A stretch of 40,803 bases of DNA from Methanobacteriota archaeon. Lineage in GTDB: Archaea > Thermoplasmatota > Poseidoniia > Poseidoniales > Thalassarchaeaceae. Of this stretch, positions 39,953-40,803 are shown piece by piece. A program made the position numbers and the translations under genes. The first letter of the stretch is position 1, and every line of letters begins with the position of its first letter. The stretch lies in assembly GCA_002719615.1 (NCBI GenBank), contig PBHZ01000019.1:33651-74453 (forward strand), given 5' to 3'. The notes below the pieces were generated by a model, which did no database searches, was not told the DNA's origin, and saw only the letters and a list, made by a program, of their open reading frames with translations.

Positions 39953-40803
39953 TTGGGATTGCCTTCAACAGATAATAATGCATGGCGAAATCGCCTCAAG
40001 AATATGAACATTCCCAATTCTATACAAAATGATGATTTTATGATGTATTGCCTTGAAATTCTAAAGGATGGAGGGAGAATTAGTTTATCCGATGGATTAA
40101 AATTGTATAATACTCCTAATTTATCTGCTTTGTGTTCATTTGCTAACCTTATCAAACAATCTAGATTCGATGATAATATCTTTTTCAATGAAAACCTTCA
40201 TGTCAATACTACGAACATATGTGTTTTGGCCTGTAGATTCTGTGCTTTCAGGAAAGGCCCTAGACATTCCGATGCTTATGATCTATCAGTGGATGAGGTA
40301 ATACATAGAATCAAACCATTTGCTGAATCTATTGATGAAGTCCATTCTGTGGGGGGACTTCATCCTCAATGGACAATAGATCATTATACAGAACTTTATA
40401 GAAAGATAAAATATTTTTACCCTCATATTCATGTGAAATCATTGACTGCTGTAGAAATCAAACATATTGCAAACCGCTCTGGGATTAGTGTACTTGAGAC
40501 TCTTAAATTATTAAAAAAGTCTGGACTTAACTCGATTCCGGGTGGCGGCGCCGAAATACTTGTTGATACTGTTCGTGATAGAATTTGTAGAGGAAAAGAA
40601 AACTCTTCTGAATATCTAGAAATTCATGGGTTAGCACATTCCTTGGGCATTCCTTCTAACTGCACTATGCTTTTCGGTACTATTGAAACTGTCGAAGAAC
40701 GCTTAATGCATTTACACAAACTAAGAATTCAACAAGATAAGACATCTGGTTTTCAATGTTTTGTACCCTATCCCTTCCTTCCTGACAAAACAAGATTACC
40801 CGA
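39953..40803 (+). CDS. mqnE: Radical SAM aminofutalosine synthase-like enzyme (MqnE/CofH family), 3'-truncated
   Basis: Radical SAM enzyme; the match is closest to MqnE, which makes aminofutalosine in the futalosine route to menaquinone. The 4Fe-4S motif CVLACRFCAF has Cys at residues 90, 94 and 97; then SVGGLHPQWTIDHY, KSLTAVEIKHIAN, SIPGGGAEIL, DRICRGKE, and QQDKTSGFQCFVPY. AVEI and PGGGAEI favour MqnE over CofH, the F420 enzyme, which usually has a different residue set there. The start TTG 39953 has a strong ribosome binding site; the first ATG at 40004 would drop 17 residues. The gene runs off the window after 283 codons, with roughly a quarter of the protein missing. Confidence 0.85.
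   Translation, partial: MGLPSTDNNAWRNRLKNMNIPNSIQNDDFMMYCLEILKDGGRISLSDGLKLYNTPNLSALCSFANLIKQSRFDDNIFFNENLHVNTTNICVLACRFCAFRKGPRHSDAYDLSVDEVIHRIKPFAESIDEVHSVGGLHPQWTIDHYTELYRKIKYFYPHIHVKSLTAVEIKHIANRSGISVLETLKLLKKSGLNSIPGGGAEILVDTVRDRICRGKENSSEYLEIHGLAHSLGIPSNCTMLFGTIETVEERLMHLHKLRIQQDKTSGFQCFVPYPFLPDKTRLP

Noticed and set aside
1-40803. tRNA genes, CRISPR repeats, insertion sequences or prophage genes
   Set aside because: The spacers are too short and lack tRNA-like arms; no regularly spaced repeats, transposase, integrase or phage structural motifs were found.

Overview
The window is a compact, AT-rich stretch of an archaeal chromosome. Almost every base is coding and no gene-free gap exceeds about 180 bp. 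The information-processing genes are archaeal: replication factor C large subunit, class II glycyl- and prolyl-tRNA synthetases, proteasome alpha subunit, SBDS, the Rrp4/Rrp41/Rrp42 exosome, L37Ae, Pcc1, prefoldin beta, S12, S7, EF-2 with a diphthamide histidine, Dph6, TiaS and KptA. The low GC, a very long Lhr-type helicase, an archaeosortase-like protein and a type I IPP isomerase fused to a prenyltransferase would fit a planktonic Thermoplasmatota lineage such as Marine Group II or III. That assignment is inference; no rRNA gene is present to fix it.

Layout. 1-2575: TrkA (5' end cut by the window) and TrkH, a K+ uptake pair. 2572-5833 (minus): glyS then rfcL. 6015-11309: a 1764-residue Lhr-family helicase. 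11315-15086: an archaeosortase-like membrane protein divergent from gmhA-gmhB (heptose phosphate isomerase and phosphatase), tiaS and a one-TM protein. 15097-18106: a RecA-fold ATPase lacking the P-loop lysine, a tail-anchored small protein, then dph6-purB. 18205-23628: the archaeal proteasome/exosome superoperon (psmA, SBDS, rrp4, rrp41, rrp42, rpl37ae, pcc1, prefoldin beta, unknown helical protein). 23592-26236 (minus): ubiD-family decarboxylase, repeat protein, Nudix hydrolase. 26370-29749: rpsL, rpsG, EF-2. 29758-32289 (minus): isopentenyl phosphate kinase, then an IDI1-prenyltransferase fusion. 32378-37466: zinc-ribbon protein, kptA (minus), thiolase, coaBC, proS. 37453-39835 (minus): a split transketolase and a two-TM protein. 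39953-end: a radical SAM enzyme resembling MqnE, cut by the window edge.

How the genes fit together. One theme is ribosome and RNA maturation: exosome, SBDS, EF-2, Dph6 that finishes the EF-2 modification, TiaS, KptA and Pcc1. A second is isoprenoid lipid synthesis: a UbiD-type decarboxylase, IPK, IPP isomerase and a GGPP-type synthase, with CoaBC and a thiolase nearby. A third is the cell surface: an archaeosortase-like enzyme back to back with heptose genes whose substrate, sedoheptulose 7-phosphate, is made by transketolase. The most striking local anomaly is prefoldin beta. Its reading frame continues straight through the pcc1 TGA stop and has no ATG, GTG or TTG before mid-gene, but an ideal ribosome binding site sits in front of an ATC codon. 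I saw no tRNA, rRNA, CRISPR array, insertion sequence or prophage gene.
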